37,403 nucleotides of DNA. Origin: Mycobacterium sp. (GTDB taxonomy: Bacteria; Actinomycetota; Actinomycetes; Mycobacteriales; Mycobacteriaceae). This document shows, piece by piece, positions 36,415 through 37,403 of this stretch (its first letter is position 1; every line of letters begins with the position of its first letter). The notes beneath the pieces are model-generated. The model was not told the origin of the DNA and did no database searches. It saw only the letters and a program-made list of their open reading frames with translations. Where the stretch lies: the NCBI GenBank assembly GCA_026393245.1, contig JAPLAO010000160.1, forward strand, positions 1 to 37,403, read 5' to 3'. A program made the position numbers and the translations under genes.

Positions 36415-36680
36415 ACCGACCGACACTAGGCGGTCGGCTCGCACGCGGTCACGCTGGCGTCACCGCGTAGACACGCCACGGTGACGACACGCCGGAATTC
36501 CAGAGGAAAGTGGTATTCAATTCGGCGATATGCCTTGACCGCGGCACGTCGGCACTGTCTAATCACACCAGTGTCATTTCCCGGTCGACCTGCCGGTTTC
36601 GGTGCGGCAGACCGTGATTCGACCAAATGTTCGAATAAACCGAATTGGCACAACGCTTACCAAAGTAAGGAGGGGCGGAT
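36415..36680. promoter_or_regulatory. fbiA-whiB2 divergent regulatory region with repeated GACAC motifs
   Basis: This 266-bp gap is the longest non-coding stretch of the window; no convincing gene is in it. GACAC occurs on the plus strand at 36422-36426, 36470-36474 and 36486-36490 and as GTGTC at 36571-36575. The middle two share ACACGCC. GACAC is the core recognised by WhiA in Streptomyces, which works with WhiB, the WhiB2/WhmD ortholog. An AT-rich patch (CCAAATGTTCGAATAAACCG) and TTGGCAC lie in the 60 bp before whiB2, and AAGGAGG precedes the whiB2 ATG. Confidence 0.45.
36423..36428 (-). promoter_or_regulatory. Putative -10 box of the fbiA-fbiB-nudix operon
   Basis: Minus-strand TAGTGT followed by 8 nt and GTG at 36414, without a ribosome site. 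It overlaps a GACAC motif on the plus strand. Confidence 0.4.
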
Positions 36681-37049
36681 ATGTCCTACGACCAATTTCT
36701 CGGCGATCAGTTTCTGAACGCGTTAGGCGAACCGCACATCGGCACTGGGTCGTCGTTCATCGGAAACCTGGCCCGGACGCATTTGAGTCTGGTGCCGGAT
36801 TCGACAGACTTGATGGCGGCGCAAGGCGATGAGGATCAGTGGCAGGAGCGCGCACTATGCGCGCAGACCGATCCCGAAGCGTTCTTCCCGGAGAAGGGTG
36901 GCTCGACCCGTGAGGCCAAGCGCATCTGCCTGGGCTGTGATGTGAAGGATGAATGCCTGGATTACGCACTGGCCAACGACGAGCGCTTCGGTATCTGGGG
37001 TGGCCTCTCCGAGCGGGAGCGCCGGCGCCTCAAGCGCGGCATCATCTAG
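36681..37049 (+). CDS. whiB2: WhiB2/WhmD, iron-sulfur transcriptional regulator of cell division
   Basis: WhiB-family protein of 122 residues required for septation in mycobacteria. The [4Fe-4S] ligands are C60, C83, C86 and C92 (RALCAQTDPEAFFPEKGG ... CLGCDVKDEC). The turn motif GIWGG is at 104-108 and the basic DNA-binding tail is ERERRRLKRGII. The N-terminal 50 residues are variable and include LSLVPD, as in the longer M. smegmatis WhmD. AAGGAGG about 7 nt before the ATG makes the start secure. The stop overlaps that of the convergent gene in CTAG. Confidence 0.96.
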   Translation: MSYDQFLGDQFLNALGEPHIGTGSSFIGNLARTHLSLVPDSTDLMAAQGDEDQWQERALCAQTDPEAFFPEKGGSTREAKRICLGCDVKDECLDYALANDERFGIWGGLSERERRRLKRGII

Positions 37050-37402
37050 TCCTCGCCGATGGTGGGGTCGATGACAGCGGGTTCGACCCCCAGGTAGGTG
37101 GCCACCTGTGCCACCAGGATCTCGTGAAGTAGATCGGTCAGGTCAACCGAGTCCTTGGCTCGACGTTCTATTGGCTTGCGAAACAACACTATTCGGGCGC
37201 GCGTGGGGTCACCGCGCACATCAACCCCGGCCGGTATCAAGCGGGCCAAAGCTATCGGCCCATCCGCCACCACCTCCGGCGGCCACTGCACGCTGTCAGG
37301 ATCCTTGGGAACGATGCGCGGAATCTCATCCACGGCGACGTCCAGGCCAGCGAGCCGGTTGTGCCAACGCCGCTCAATGGGTTCGTATGCCTCCAGGACC
37401 GC
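37046..37402 (-). CDS. Metallopeptidase-family protein (Rv3259-like), 5' end beyond the window
   Basis: The frame continues past the track's Met at 37333 to the window edge, reading AVLEAYEPIERRWHNRLAGL before AVDEIPRIVPKDPDSVQWPP, so at least 119 residues are present and the start is outside. It matches the actinobacterial zincin-like metallopeptidase family next to whiB2 in mycobacteria. The expected zinc motif appears as HEILVAQVATYL: the H-E pair is present but the second His of HExxH is missing, so protease activity is doubtful. RARIVLFRKPIERRA is the other conserved block. The gene is convergent with whiB2. Confidence 0.85.
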   Translation of the reverse strand, partial: AVLEAYEPIERRWHNRLAGLDVAVDEIPRIVPKDPDSVQWPPEVVADGPIALARLIPAGVDVRGDPTRARIVLFRKPIERRAKDSVDLTDLLHEILVAQVATYLGVEPAVIDPTIGED

Positions 37403-37403
37403 C

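Noticed and set aside
36481-36717. 78-aa ORF in the fbiA-whiB2 gap
   Set aside because: It has no ribosome site, a Ser/Arg/Asn-rich sequence without a domain, and overlaps the whiB2 start; the region looks regulatory.

Overview
The window is high-GC chromosomal DNA from a member of the Mycobacteriaceae, probably an environmental Mycolicibacterium/Mycobacterium-type organism. The evidence is a set of genes characteristic of that group: whiB2 (whmD), fbiA-fbiB, the rmlD-wbbL-manB cell-wall sugar operon, an Lcp1-type LytR-CpsA-Psr ligase, accA3/accD5/accE5, sseA with a SufE-like partner, lhr, and a 13E12-type DUF222/HNH gene. Start codons are often GTG, and many starts lack a Shine-Dalgarno but have a -10-like hexamer 6-8 nt upstream, as expected for mycobacterial leaderless transcripts.

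Layout. (1) 1-524: the left edge holds a glycoside hydrolase family 5 fragment abutting the broken 3' part of a VanZ-like gene; this looks like a chimeric junction. (2) 521-4960: lhr helicase. (3) 5021-9127: a cytochrome P450 / ferredoxin reductase / ferredoxin operon, divergent from an epoxide hydrolase. (4) 9131-14793: a carotenoid-type accessory cluster. A squalene/phytoene synthase is divergent from a tightly overlapping operon of a CrtC-like hydratase, a GT2 glycosyltransferase, a PlsC-type acyltransferase and a CrtI/CrtN/CrtD-type desaturase that is broken by an internal deletion and frameshift. A PknH-ectodomain-like lipoprotein and a small unknown gene follow. (5) 15732-23529: acyl-CoA carboxylase region, with accA3, an inserted DUF222/HNH gene, sufE-like, sseA, maf, three 29-bp tandem repeats, accE5, accD5, and a divergent PH-domain membrane protein. 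(6) 23533-29104: gtrA-family gene, purK-purE, fadE25, birA, a secreted small protein and a TIGR03089-type gene. (7) 29104-33506: lcp1 divergent from rmlD-wbbL-manB. (8) 33466-37402: Nudix gene, fbiB, fbiA (single-base frameshift), a 266-bp regulatory gap, whiB2, and a partial metallopeptidase-family gene.

How the genes work together. BirA biotinylates AccA3, which with AccD5/AccE5 forms the acyl-CoA carboxylase supplying methylmalonyl/malonyl units for lipids. RmlD makes dTDP-rhamnose, WbbL adds it to the lipid-linked GlcNAc to build the arabinogalactan linker, and Lcp1 ligates arabinogalactan to peptidoglycan; ManB supplies GDP-mannose. FbiA and FbiB build coenzyme F420. The carotenoid cluster, if intact, would predict a hydroxylated, glycosylated and acylated acyclic carotenoid, but as read here it lacks a functional desaturase.

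The most notable points are the unusual carotenoid cluster and its broken desaturase, the fbiA frameshift, the left-edge chimera, the tandem hairpin repeat between accE5 and maf, the HNH gene with Tyr in place of the first catalytic His, and a repeated leaderless-promoter pattern. The crtI and fbiA breaks and the chimera could reflect assembly errors as well as biology. No tRNA, rRNA, CRISPR array, transposase or prophage was seen. No intergenic stretch exceeds 300 bases.
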